NCBI GenBank assembly: GCA_950022295.1
Contig: OX465597.1
Span: 59,941,016 to 60,005,015, forward strand
DNA from: Bromus sterilis
Taxonomy: Eukaryota > Streptophyta > Magnoliopsida > Poales > Poaceae
Reading direction: 5' to 3'
Length of the DNA: 64,000 nt
Below, in pieces: positions 23,470 through 34,572 of the stretch. Numbering within the stretch: the stretch's first letter is position 1; each line of letters starts with the position of its first letter. A program made the position numbers and the translations under genes. The notes under the pieces are model-generated. The model did not search any database, had not been told where the DNA came from, and was given only the letters and a program-made list of their open reading frames with translations.

Positions 23470-23472
23470 TTA

Positions 23473-24211
23473 GTTTGGTGAACTTGATTTGCAATCGATA
23501 GGTTTCAAAATCCTATGTACGGGGCATTAAATCTGCATGCACTTATTGATCACCCTTGATTGGTGCTTATCGCTGCATGCAGAGGCGAAAGGTCAAGGCA
23601 TTAACTGCTGGAATTGATCACAACAACCACCGAAACATGAGAGAAAAGATGGCAAATGGGCCTTTGATGCAAATCGGACGCAGCCGAATGGTTTGACGTT
23701 ATCACTAAAATCATGTGGTTCATCCGTTAACTTTGGCGTTTAATTCATATATACTTTTACGGCTAACATTTTATTTAATTTAACATTCTTAGATGATTTA
23801 GATAGACAATTTTTCATAGAGCTCCTTTTCCAATAAAAAATGCAAGTGTAAGTTATATGTAGCAAAAAAGGTACCATTGGAAATTACTTTTGAATACAAA
23901 TCCAACAATATAATTTTTATGACATATCACTTATATTTCAAAAACATAATCCATGGTCAAAGTTTAACCAAAAATACAAATAGGTCTAATAAACCCGGAC
24001 GAAGGAAGTATCATGCAGTGCCAACCAGATATGAAATTAACATGTCATGTCATCAAATGAAAAGAGAAGCACTTGCAGTATCATAATTTGATAGTGTATA
24101 AAAGCAAATGGAACGAGAAAGAACAGTGTCAAATATATCTTGTTCATGATTTTATATTGGGATTCTACAAACAAAAAATATAAGATATTCACTTGATGGT
24201 ATTACGCATTA
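23473..24211. other. Intergenic with a probable truncated Stowaway MITE ending near 24010
   Basis: CCCGGACGAAGGAAGTA (23994-24010) resembles a Stowaway right terminus ending in TA, preceded by the frequent stretch GGTCAAAGTTTAACCAAAAA. No matching left terminus is clear, so this is a remnant at best. The rest of the interval has no gene. Confidence 0.4.
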
Positions 24212-24489
24212 GGCTAGTCATAGTGGGAAGTAACTTAGATTAATGTTTCATGCAAAAAAAATTAGATTACTGTCATGCATATGAAGCTAGTCTATCTAAC
24301 TACCATCATGATGCAGAGTATCATAGATGGTTGGATTTATTAGGTTGTACTCATTAAAAAAAGCTATATGATGATAATATAATATATTGGCATCATCTTT
24401 TTTTCTCATTTACTATCATATCATGTCTCTATATGTCTAGTTGGCATTGTATGAAGATGCTACATATGCTACTCACACTATGACTAATC
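24212..24489. mobile_element. Tourist-like (Harbinger) MITE, 278 bp
   Basis: The termini GGCTAGTCATAGTGGGAAGT and its approximate complement at the right end (CACTATGACTAATC) form an imperfect terminal inverted repeat. Both sides carry TTA (24209-24211 and 24490-24492), the 3-bp target duplication of PIF/Harbinger elements. There is no coding capacity. Confidence 0.85.
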
Positions 24490-24807
24490 TTACAAAGAAT
24501 GTACAAAAACGTCTTATATTTACAAGAGCGGCGTTAGAAGACGGACTCTAGGAAACCCCTTTTAAAATAAAATCAAAACATATTTAAAAGTGTCATTTTT
24601 TTCAAATACATATACATGTTCTTTCAAGTACGTTTTAGGCTACCTTTCAAGTATGTGTATAGTTTTATTAACTAATGTGATTATTTGCAAGCTATACAAA
24701 AAAGATAAATATCTAACTTAAAATACAACAAAGAAAAAGCTCATTTTAATCTATGTATTCAACTTTTTTGTGCACATCACATATGAATATACATGAAATA
24801 CATCCCA

Positions 24808-25980
24808 TGTGCTCATGAAAATGATCCATAAATTCATAAATCAACAAGACATTCCCTGGGTAAAGTAGATTTGGGAAAAATACCCCTTTCAAGGTGAAAA
24901 CTTACAGAGTAATCATGCCTGCTCATTTTGGTGGAGAGATTGCCTGAAGCTTATGCATCATTATAAACTCTATGCGCACTGCACAGTTCGGAATGGCGCT
25001 ACAGTGGATTTTTGGTCAGATACTTGGGATGGTAATACCAAAAAGGAAAGTTGGCCCCATCTATTTTCTTTCTCTGATAATAAATCTGTTTCTTTATTAT
25101 CTTTGAGAATTTTGCAGGTTAGAGCAGACCATTTCCACTTGCCACTCTGAAGAACCATATGCTCAATTCCAAGAATTGCAAGAATGCCTAGATGGCCAAC
25201 AACTCTCTCAAATGGATCATGACCAATGGAGCTTTCCGAAGGGAGCACGATTTTTCAAAGTATCCAAGGCATACTCAATTCTGCTTGACCTCCCTGCCTC
25301 TCATCAAATTTTAACAAGTTTATGGGGACGTGCTGCCAGCTAAAACATAAGATCTTTTTTTGGTTATTCTTCTACAATCGACAAAATAAGAAGGCAATGC
25401 TGCTCCGGAAAAACTTCTTCATTGCTGATTACACATGTTGCATGTGCAATTTAGACACACTTGAAACAAGAGATCACTTGCTATTCCACTGCCCTTTTGC
25501 GGTCTCATGTTGGCAATACATATGTCCCACTTGGCATCCATTGAACTTTACCTTTGATCAGGAAGTTGCTCAACTTAAGCAACTGCTACAGTACCCTTTT
25601 GCCTTGGAGATCATCATTTTGGTATGCTGGGCTATATGGACAACTCGGAATGACTTTATATTCAAAGACATTGAACCGAATTTATACATATGCAAAAAGA
25701 AATTCAAAGTGGAAATGCAATGGATCAATTATCGAGCGAAGAGGAAGGAATATGCAAGGCTACAGGATTGGATCTCGGCTTTCCGATGACTTCATGTTGG
25801 TTGTACTTTTTGTTATTCCTTTTGAGGGGAATTCTTTTTATAGCTTCCTTTTTATCTTTTTTTAGGTTTCTTTGCACTTTCATGTATAGTTTGTTTTCCG
25901 TTTTGTATATAACTCTGTACATTTTATTCGGAAATCAATAAAAAAATACACTGTGGAGTCTTGTTGTTTCCCCTCCAAAA
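24808..25980 (+). mobile_element. 5'-truncated LINE (non-LTR retrotransposon), 3' end
   Basis: Broken frames encode the C-terminal part of a LINE polyprotein. VRNGATVDFWSDTWDG (about 24985-25035) precedes a zinc-binding reverse-transcriptase tail (zf-RVT) in 25322-25789, with CCMCNLDTLETRDHLLFHC and then VCWAIWTTRNDFIFKD. A stop near 25148 and a frameshift near 25340 disable it. The element ends with an A-run at about 25974-25980. It is bracketed by AAATACATCCCA at 24796-24807 and 25981-25992, a 12-bp target duplication typical of LINE insertion. Confidence 0.85.
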
Positions 25981-26040
25981 AAATACATCCCACATGTACA
26001 CCTATATTTTCTTGTGAATAATGTCGGAATCAGTGGGTTA

Positions 26041-28830
26041 AGCTAGGGATAAAAAGCGGACGACTGGTGATGGATCGTGGAGGGTGGGATTTGGGGGGGG
26101 GGGGGCTGACTAGTTGTTGGGGGCGTTCATGGCGACCATTCTGAGAGAAAATTATGGTGCGTGTTTCTCCATTTTTTTAACTAACCTTTATATCAAAATA
26201 TCAAAAACCTAAAAATAACCATTTTGGCCTTATTTTTCTTTATAAAATCTTTCTTACATCAACCAAACAAAAAATGATACATGGGCATCACGTCCATCTT
26301 GAAAAAAAAGACTTACTTCCATCTTAAAAGGCAAAATCTAAAAAATGCTCAAAAATGTTTGGACCGCAAAAAAACTTCCAAAATGATATTTCTAAGAAAA
26401 AGCGGTGCCAAAGAAAAGAAAGTTTTCTAAAAAAACTTCAAAAATATTTTTGAAAAAAAAACTTCCAAAAAAGAAACATTTTTAAATATAGGTATGTTGC
26501 CTGAGTGGGGCGAGGAGGCATCCGGGGAAAGGTTATGTATGGGTCGTGTGGGTGGGGAGGGAGTTGACCAGTTTTTCCTTTTTTCTAATTCCCTACTGGA
26601 TGGAACCCTGTCGTGTGGGTTATCCGTTTAATATAATGGTATTGACTATTTGTGTTGACAGGTAGACCCGATCAAGAGGTCCATCCTGTGAGAAATTGAA
26701 CTAAATTTAGACAAATCAATGATTTTTTTTTGTAGGAAAAATCAATTATTTGTGAACATTGTACAAATTTATCATAAAAGGAATAGATTTTTCAGACCAG
26801 GGGGGGGGGGCTGACTAGTGGTTGGGGACGTTCATGGCGAGCCTTCTGAGAGAAAATTATGGTGCGTGTTTCTCCATTTTTTTAAACCTTTATATCAAAA
26901 GTACCAAAGAAAAGAAAGTTTTCTAAAAAGAACTTCAAAAAATATTTTTGAAAAAAAGCTTCCACGAAAATAAACTTTTAAAAATATAGGTACGCCGCCT
27001 GAGTGGGGTGAGGAGGCATCCGGCGAGAGGTTAGGGATGGGTCGTGTGGGTGGGGAGGAAGTTGACCAGTTTTTTTCTTTCTAATTCCCTATTGGATGGA
27101 ACCCTGACGGGTGGGTCCTCTGTTTCATATAATGGGATTGACCGTTTGTGTTGACGGGTAGACCCGGTGAAGAGGTCCATCCTGTCAAAAATTGAATTAA
27201 ACTGAGCCAAATCAAAAAAAATTGTAGGAAAAATCAAAGAGTTGTAATCATTGCAAAAATTATCATAAAAGCGATAGATTTTTTAGACCACGACGGGGGG
27301 GGGGGGGGGGCGTTGGGGGGGGAGGGGAGGTGACTAGTGGTTGCAAGGGTTCATGGCGAGTGTAAGAGAAAATTATGGTGTGTGTTTCTCCATTTTTGAA
27401 CTAACCTTTATATCAAAATATCAAAAACCTAAAAAAAAACCTCACCTTCACCTTATTTTTCTTTAAAAAATATTTCTTACATCAACCAACCAACAATTGA
27501 TACGTAGGCATCATATCCATCTCGAAAAAAAGCTTTTTCCATCTTAAAATAAAAAATCATTAAAATTGCTCAGAAAAAGTTTGAACGGCGAAAAAAACTT
27601 CCATAAAAATATTTGTAAGAAAAAAAACGTGCCAAGGAAAAGAAATTTTTCTAAATTTTTTTTTGAAACAAGCCTTCCAAAAAAGAAACTTTTTAAAATC
27701 TAGGTGTGCCGCCTGAGTGGGGCAAGGAGGCATCCGGCAAGAGGTTAGGGGTGGGTCACGTGGGTGGGAAGGGAGTTGATCAGTTTTTTCTTTTTTCTAA
27801 TTCCCTATTGGATGGAACCCTGGCGGGTTGGTCCTCTGTTTCATATAATGGGATTGACTGTTTGTGTTGACGGGCCATCCTGTCAGAAAGTGAATTAAAT
27901 TGAGCCAAATCAATGATTTTTTTGCAGGAAAAAAATCAATGATTTGTGAACAGTGTAAAAATATATCATAAAAGCAATAGACTTTTCAAAAAAAAGAGGG
28001 GGTGGGGGCTGACTAGTGGTTGGAGGCGTTCATGGCGAGCCTTTTGGGGACTGACTAGGAATGTCCTCATCAATTATGGTGCATGTTTCTCCATTTTTTT
28101 AAACTAACCTTCATATCAAAATATCAAAAACATAATTAAAACTCATCTTCACCTTATTTTTTCTTTAAAAAAATCTTTCTTACATCAACCAACAAACAAA
28201 TGATACGTGGGGATCATGTCCATCTTGAAAAAAAGGCTTTCTTCCATCTTAAAAGGAAAAATCTAAAAAATGCTCAAAAAAAGTTTGAACCACGAAAAAA
28301 AGTTCCAAAAATATATTTCTAAGAAAAAAACTTGCCAAAAAATGTTTTTTTTGAAAAAAACCTCAAAAAATATTTTTGAAAAAAAGCTTCTAAAAAATAA
28401 ACTTTTATAAATATAGGTATGCCGCCTGAGTGGGGCGAGGAGGTATCCGGCTAGTGGTTAGGGATGGATCGTGTGGGTGGGGAGGGAGTTGATCGGTTTT
28501 TTCATGTTTCTAATTCCCTATCGGATGGAACCCTGACGGGTGGGACCTCTATTTCATATAATGGGGTTAGGGATGGGTCGTGTGGGTGGGAAGGGAGTTC
28601 ACCAGTTTTTTCTCGTTTCTAATTCCCTATTGGATGGAACCCTGGCGAGTGGATCCTCTGTTTCATATAATGAGGTTTACCGTTTGTGTTGAGGGGTAAA
28701 CCCGATCAAAAGATCCATCCTGTCAGAAATTGAATTAAATTGAGCCAAATCAATGATTTTTTTACAGGAAAAATCAATGATTTGTGAACATTGTAAAAAA
28801 TTATTATAAAAGCGATAGATTTTGAAGACA
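26041..28830. repeat. Tandem array, unit about 0.7 kb, four to five copies
   Basis: The landmark GGCTGACTAGTGG (or close variants) recurs at about 26104, 26809, 27329 and 28007. Each time it is followed by GTTCATGGCGAG, a phrase like AATTATGGTGCGTGTTTCTC, poly-A-rich spacers, CGCCTGAGTGGGGCGAGGAG, and TTCCCTATTGGATGGAACCC. The second unit lacks about 190 bp of the middle. At the right end a shorter block of about 115 bp (GGTTAGGGATGG...CATATAATG) is duplicated again (about 28456 and 28566). Units begin with long G-runs. No open frame is conserved between units. This looks like a local satellite-like expansion rather than a gene. Confidence 0.85.
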
Positions 28831-29526
28831 AAAACGAAAAGTGATAAAAAAATTGATTCAATGCATAGAATGTGATAGTTTTATGGAATACACTCTGGTT
28901 TCCGCTTTCAACCAAATCATTTAACAAAAATCCTTCGAGTTAGAACTTTTTTTGGCAGGAACTTCAGGTTAGGACTTTGGAGCACAAAGCAGCGATATTT
29001 CCATAGTTCTACACACGGTTGAGGGCTTGAGGCTCAAGTGACGAATGATTTGAGAAAATGTAGGTAGCTCATATTTTAATTCTGCTTTGAAAATAAAAAC
29101 GAATTACTTTGTGAACCCATGTGATGTTAAAAGCAAATAGAAAGGTAATATTATTATCCAATCAATGGCCAGCAGGTACGTACCTCGATTGCTCTAGCTT
29201 TTAGGTCACACGTCGTCCTCAGCCAGATTTCTTGTAGGCTTGAAACAACGGAGACACATCAATCCTTCACCAAATGTATTGCTTTTTCATTTATTTATTC
29301 GGTAGCCTCACCTACAATTAGACCATAACAAAGACATGCATTGACCACTGTTAGATCACGTCATATGTGAGCATACCAAACTACTTGCTTTGTATACGAA
29401 GGTATAGATTATGTATAGGTATAGCCCGTGAGATCAAATAACATCAATAGAAAACACTCATGCATGCATGATGCGCCAATGACGCAGAATTGCAAACAAT
29501 ATAGAAAAAATATAAGTCAAAAATTA
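28831..29526. other. Intergenic, distal upstream region of the acyltransferase gene
   Basis: No repeats or long frames recognised. Confidence 0.5.
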
Positions 29527-29640
29527 TACTCCCTCTGTCCGGAAATACTTATCCGGAAATACTTATCAAAGAAATGAATATATTTCTTCTACAAGTATTT
29601 CCGCAGGTCTCTGGGCGCTAAAGGACAGAGATACGGAGTA
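29527..29640. mobile_element. Short Stowaway MITE (about 110 bp)
   Basis: It opens TACTCCCTCTGTCCGGAAAT and closes GGACAGAGATACGGAGTA, an imperfect inverted repeat bounded by TA. The 11 bases CGGAAATACTT occur twice near the left end. It lies about 450 bp upstream of the acyltransferase start codon. Confidence 0.75.
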
Positions 29641-29984
29641 CATCCTATCGTACACAACTACAGACACAGAGAGTGACCTTCACATGCAGCGTTCAGCCGT
29701 TCAGGTGAAAAATCATAGTCAGCACCTTCACAGCTTTTCTTATCCAACAGAGGGTGGGTGGTAAAGGCACATGTTTACGATTACTATCGTCGGCAAATCA
29801 ATGTCCTTAACTTCTGTGAAAAGCTTAAGTAATCCTGCTTCATTTTGACAGTGCTGTCAAAGCTACAGAACGAAGAGTGTTAAGCCAAGTCAGAACTTGT
29901 GACCTAATTTGGGATCAAACCTTGTTTTTCTTGCAATAATTGTATACACTCATTTCGCCATCTAAGACAACTAAGCTTTAGCTG

Positions 29985-29996
29985 CATATATATATA
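29985..29996 (+). promoter_or_regulatory. TATA box of the acyltransferase gene
   Basis: ATATATATATAC lies about 100 bp upstream of the ATG at 30094, which would give a short leader of about 70-80 nt. No other TATA-like element is as close. Confidence 0.5.
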
Positions 29997-30093
29997 CATG
30001 ACACCTCTTATAGTTGCACCTTACAACCTGCATCAAATAAACAAGATTGAACCAACACAGGAGGCATAATCCTTTGGGGTTCAAGGTGCACAT

Positions 30094-33000
30094 ATGTCTT
30101 TAAAGCCCTTCTCCAAATCCCTCCTTGCCTTCTACCGCTTACTTCGCCGAAGGTTAGGGAATCCACTAGGCCAGTTCCATCACCTGAAAAGCCCGAGCAG
30201 CATATCTATCGAGCCTAAGATCATCCAGACATGCTTGCGAGTACCACAAGATGATGAACACCTCCGGGACAAAACTCTAATCCTAGATGTTGAAGGAGGT
30301 CTCCTGAGGTCTACATCTATCTTCCCTTATTTCATGCTTATTGCAATAGAGGCAGGTAGTTTTCTAAGAGGCTTCATCCTACTATGCCTCTACCCTTTGC
30401 TATGTTGCCTGACACAAGAAGTGGAATCAAAGATCATGGTCATGGTGTGCTTCGTGGGGTTAAGGGAGGACAAGGTGGTTAGGGTTGCACAGGCAACTTT
30501 GCCCAAGTATTTCCTAGAGGATGTGGGGAGGGAAGGACTCGAGGTGGCAAGAGGGGTGAAGAGGGTGGCAGGGGTTTGTCGGTTGATCCCTAGGGTTATG
30601 GTGGAACCATTTCTTAGGGAGTATACAGGATTGGAAGTGGTGGTGGGAAGGGAGGTGAAGCTGATAAGAGGGCGTTATGTTGGTTTACTGGGAAAGGAGA
30701 GTGAAGCAAGGCTATGGCAGGCAAAGTTCGACCAAACAGAGATGATAGGGTTTGGAAGCAGCTCAAGCTATTTTGACTATGATCATCACCAGCTTTTCTC
30801 TCGGTGCAAGGTTAGATTATCATGCCTTTTACCCTCTACTTTTTTGTTCTTCAGTCTCATAGTTTTTGTTGCAACTTTTGAGTCAATTAGTCCGTTTGGG
30901 TATTAATCGATAAGTTGAACACTCTGTGTGATCTTTGAAACGATCATAAGGTATGTATATTATGTTTTTAAAAAAGTATGTATATTGTACATCCTACTAA
31001 GATGAAATATGTTTCATTGTTGATATTTTCCATTAAGTTATGTATATTGTACATCATACTGAACATATGTGTGTCATTCTTACAGTTTTTGTTTTTTCGA
31101 AATAAGTCATAAATACATATATCCACAATGTGCACACATAGTATAGATACAAGTCTGAAACTGCATGTAACTGAAAGCCTGTAACTAGTTAGGCTAGCTT
31201 GCCACATGGACAATATAAAAATCATGCACCTAAGATCTAAGAATAATATGAGCCAAAGGTTAGTCATTCACATTGAACAGGCTCAAAATCACGTACCATG
31301 CAGTTAAGTATCACCATCACAGATGTTAGACATATATATCTATGCAGTGCTTGTCTTATTTAAATCAGTATAGCTGTGCAGTTCTTGTCTTATTTAATTC
31401 GATGTAGCTAGTCTCCTCAGTCCTCACATCCTTAACGGACATCTTATTTACACAAGTTAGGTAGACATTTGTATCGAAAAGGTATTCCACTAGTGTTGAT
31501 GGCTAATGTGTGCTTGGATTAACTCGAATATTTTTACTAGTACAGGAATACTTTATGCATGTCTCGTTCACAGTAGCTTTGCAATTAGGTAAGCTTCATG
31601 TCAAGGATAGCTCATCACAAGACAATGTATGTAAGGCTTAATGCGCTTATCTCTCACAAGCTTGAGGACAGGAAGAGAAATATAGGAAGGAGGCATACAG
31701 TTATTTGACTAATTGCTTTACCTTAGTTTACCCTAACTTGATTAGATCAAAATGATCACCTTGTGCAAGTAACATAGAAATGGCTTCCTCACTAAATAGT
31801 AAAAATTGATAAGCTAGTTAATTGATACTTATTTTTTCACTTCCGATAGAATTAATTCTAACCAGCTATAACTACAGGAAAATTAAATAAAGCCGAGTAT
31901 AAAACGTACTCGGCGAAGGCCATTTGAACCTCGGCTTACTGTAAGCCAATGTTGCACCCAGCTTATGGCCCTCGGCTTGTATCGTACCAGCTTATACCAT
32001 GTAAGCCGAGATCCATTTCACGGGTACTCTGCTTACCTATAAGCCGAGGTCAAAACAGCAACACTCGGCGAAATAAAGTGACATGATGGCCAGCCGACGC
32101 TAACAGAGGTGCCACATAGCACCTTTGTTGCCGAGAGGTTTCTGTAAGCCAAGAGCTTTTGTAACTATATGCTGAGTAGTTTTTAGGAGCCAAGTACTTC
32201 ACTTTCCGACACTCGGCCTATCGGCCATGAAGACGAGTACGTGTTCTTTGCCGTGCGTCCTTCGGTTGGTACTTGGCTTATGGTAGAGTGAGCCAAGTAC
32301 CGTGTTTTTACGCTCGGCTTACATCGAGCAGCACGACGACAAGTGATTTACCTGTAGTGTATACATTGAGATATGCAAAAAACATGCATGAAGAAAACTA
32401 ATTGAAATTTTGGGGCATATTAGAAGATTTCAGAATGAAAGGATTAGTCTTATGTATGATTCCTTTGGTAAAGAGATACATAGCTTGTAAAACAGTCAAT
32501 CATGACTATTTATAATCTGAACATAACAGTTAGAAAGCGCAAAAGATTCCTTTTGTTGTTTGCATTTTCTTTTTTTGAAGAATTCTGGACTCTACAGACT
32601 CAAGTATGTGAAACATTCTAGTAGTTCACAGAGTTCATTTAACAATTTACCTTCTAAATTCAGAAAGTTGAATTTCTTCAGCTTTGTCGATTTGTACTTT
32701 AGTTTGCAAACTGCTTACAGGGTGCATAGGCACAGTGTACAAGCCATTTGAGTTGTGAAATCCAATATAGTTTTGCATCTCATTTGCAGGAATTATACTT
32801 GGTGACACCAGAAGAAAAGAGAAAATGGTCCCCCCTGCCAAGGGACCAGTACCCAAGGCCCTTGATCTTCCATGATGGCAGGCTAGCCTTTAGGCCTACC
32901 CCTCAAGCGACCCTAGCCATGTTCATGTGGCTCCCACTTGCCCTCCATCTCACCGTGCTCCGAACACTAATCTTTGTGAAACTACCATATTCTATCTCCA

Positions 33001-33686
33001 TCGCAATCGGGTCTGTAATAGGAGTAACCACCCGGGTCATCAACTCACCTGTCCACACTGGTCAAGTGGGCTCTGAACCGCATGCCCAGCCCAGCCCACA
33101 GGGCCACCTTTACGTGTGCAACCACCGCACACTTCTCGACCCGATCTACATCTCGGCAATGCTGAACAAGCAGGTGTCAACCGTCACATACAGTGTCAGT
33201 CGTGTAAGTGAGCTCCTATCACCAATCGGGACTGTCCGGCTGACCCGAAACCGAGATGAGGATCGGAGGAGGATGGAGCAGTCACTGAGGCAGGGCGACC
33301 TAGTGGTCTGCCCTGAGGGAACCACATGCCGGGAGCCATACCTGCTCCGCTTCAGCCCTCTGTTTGTCGAGCTCGTTGATGAGGTCTACCCAGTGGCACT
33401 GGTAAACTGGTCCAGCATGTTCCATGGCACCTCCACCGGCAAGTTCAAGTATCTAGACCACTTCTACTACTTCATGAACCCACGCCCAGCTTATGACGTT
33501 CAGTTCATGGACAAGATGCCAACAAGGATGGTGATCCAAGGGAAGATATGCGAGAGCAAAGAGGTGGCCAACTTGGTGCAAGGTGAGATCGGTAGGATTC
33601 TTGGGTTTCGATCCACCACGCTCACCCGCAAGGACAAGTACTTAAGGTTGGCAGGAAATGAAGGGTTTACTGATACAATGCAGTGA
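30094..33686 (+). CDS. GPAT: Glycerol-3-phosphate acyltransferase, GPAT1/2/3-type (537 aa, two exons)
   Basis: Plant-type sn-glycerol-3-phosphate acyltransferase, expected in the ER membrane, transferring acyl groups from acyl-CoA for extracellular lipid (cutin, suberin or pollen-wall) synthesis. Exon 1 is 30094-30810 (239 codons, AAG|GT donor). The intron is 30811-32789 (1979 bp, TTTGCAG acceptor). Exon 2 is 32790-33686. An N-terminal HAD-like domain carries DVEGGLL at residues 65-71, where the second Asp of the phosphatase motif is Glu, so phosphatase activity is unlikely, as in GPAT1-3, 5 and 7. Hydrophobic segments are at about 76-105 and 280-315. The acyltransferase blocks are intact: NHRTLLDP (350-357), GTVRLTRNR (386-394), VVCPEGTTCREPYLLRFSP (411-429) and YPVAL (439-443). 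The closest clade by memory is Arabidopsis GPAT2/GPAT3 and the grass anther gene OsGPAT3/ZmMs33. No premature stop is seen. Confidence 0.93.
31870..32359. mobile_element. Mini-CACTA element in the acyltransferase intron (490 bp)
   Basis: The ends are AACTACAGGAAAA and, on the other strand, CACTACAGGTAAA, the CACTA-type terminus (the first base of the left end is mutated). TAT flanks both sides (31867-31869 and 32360-32362), a 3-bp target duplication as expected. The interior is packed with short subterminal repeats of GCCGAG / CTCGGC in both orientations. There is no transposase, so it is non-autonomous. Confidence 0.88.
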
Positions 33687-34572
33687 AGTCTCTATGTTGT
33701 AAACATAACAAGTTGCTGGCGCTTTCTTGCAACACAACATATGTTTGTAATATATACAGTAAAATTTAAGATTTCTATAGGTTGCTTTTAAGTTGTGCAC
33801 ATGTGCATGACCACAGTTAATACCACTGTGTGCTATTAGAGTGGTATGACTACTTGTCTTGGATCATAGAGAAAACTTGTGAATGTACCAAAATCAGAAG
33901 CACATGCTTATGTTAGTCTGTTCGTTATATGTATTAATTTTGAAAAATGCAGATCTTTTATGCGTGCCCAGAATACAATATAAACAGCCTACAAGAGTAG
34001 TGCTAAACACAGAGAACATTTGCATATGTATGGAAAAAAGTGGGACATCGAATTCAGACTGTTGCTAGAGCAGCCATACTTACTGAAAAACTTATCGCCG
34101 CAGTTTCCACGTAACCACCAGCCATTTGAGAAGTGTGGCAATGGAGCGAGTGCCGAGTTCTGCTTTCTTCCAACTTTTACCAGTTATTAGAACTATCAAA
34201 ACAATTAACCAATATAGAATGATACAGCTGGTATTAATTCCAAGTTTCCAACGCCACTTCAGGATAACCTGGATAAAAACATAGTCAGTCCCCTTGTCCT
34301 CGACTTTTTTGCTCCAGCATTAATTCTTGAATCTTCTAACAAAATGAAAAGGCCAAATGTGGACCCCATTATGCTTACCGTCTAGGTGGAAAATGAGGAA
34401 ACCTTAAATAAATAAAAAAGGAAACTGTGGGTCAATATCACTCCATGTGTTTCTTACAGTAAGCACTTAACAAAATTGCTTAGCCTTTTCTTTAACTTGA
34501 CTTCACAGTAGCTTGGTTCTGAGCAGGTACCATCTCTATCGGCATCCCATCTCCGCAAGTGTTTTTCTCCAA
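33687..34572. other. 3' flank of the acyltransferase gene, no further gene seen
   Basis: It includes the 3' untranslated region (AT-rich, stop at 33684-33686). Nothing else was recognised. Confidence 0.5.

Larger units (their letters stand above)
19675..23472 (-). mobile_element. PIF/Harbinger DNA transposon, apparently coding-competent
   Basis: The element carries the two genes diagnostic of PIF/Harbinger, both on the minus strand in the usual order: Myb/SANT-like ORF1 (22491-21586), then DDE transposase (21349-20048). The right end is rich in a motif (AATCTGTCTGTTTGTTTAGG) that recurs in similar form near the left end (AATCTGACTGTTTGTTTA at 19737-19754). An AGCTGTGGCTCTGGATTTTT stretch near 19706 resembles the complement of the right end (AGCTACAGCTACAGATTTTC). 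The exact terminal repeats and 3-bp target duplication could not be fixed by eye, so the borders are approximate. ORF1 upstream sequence (22600-23110) is GC-rich, like a promoter or leader. Confidence 0.75.
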
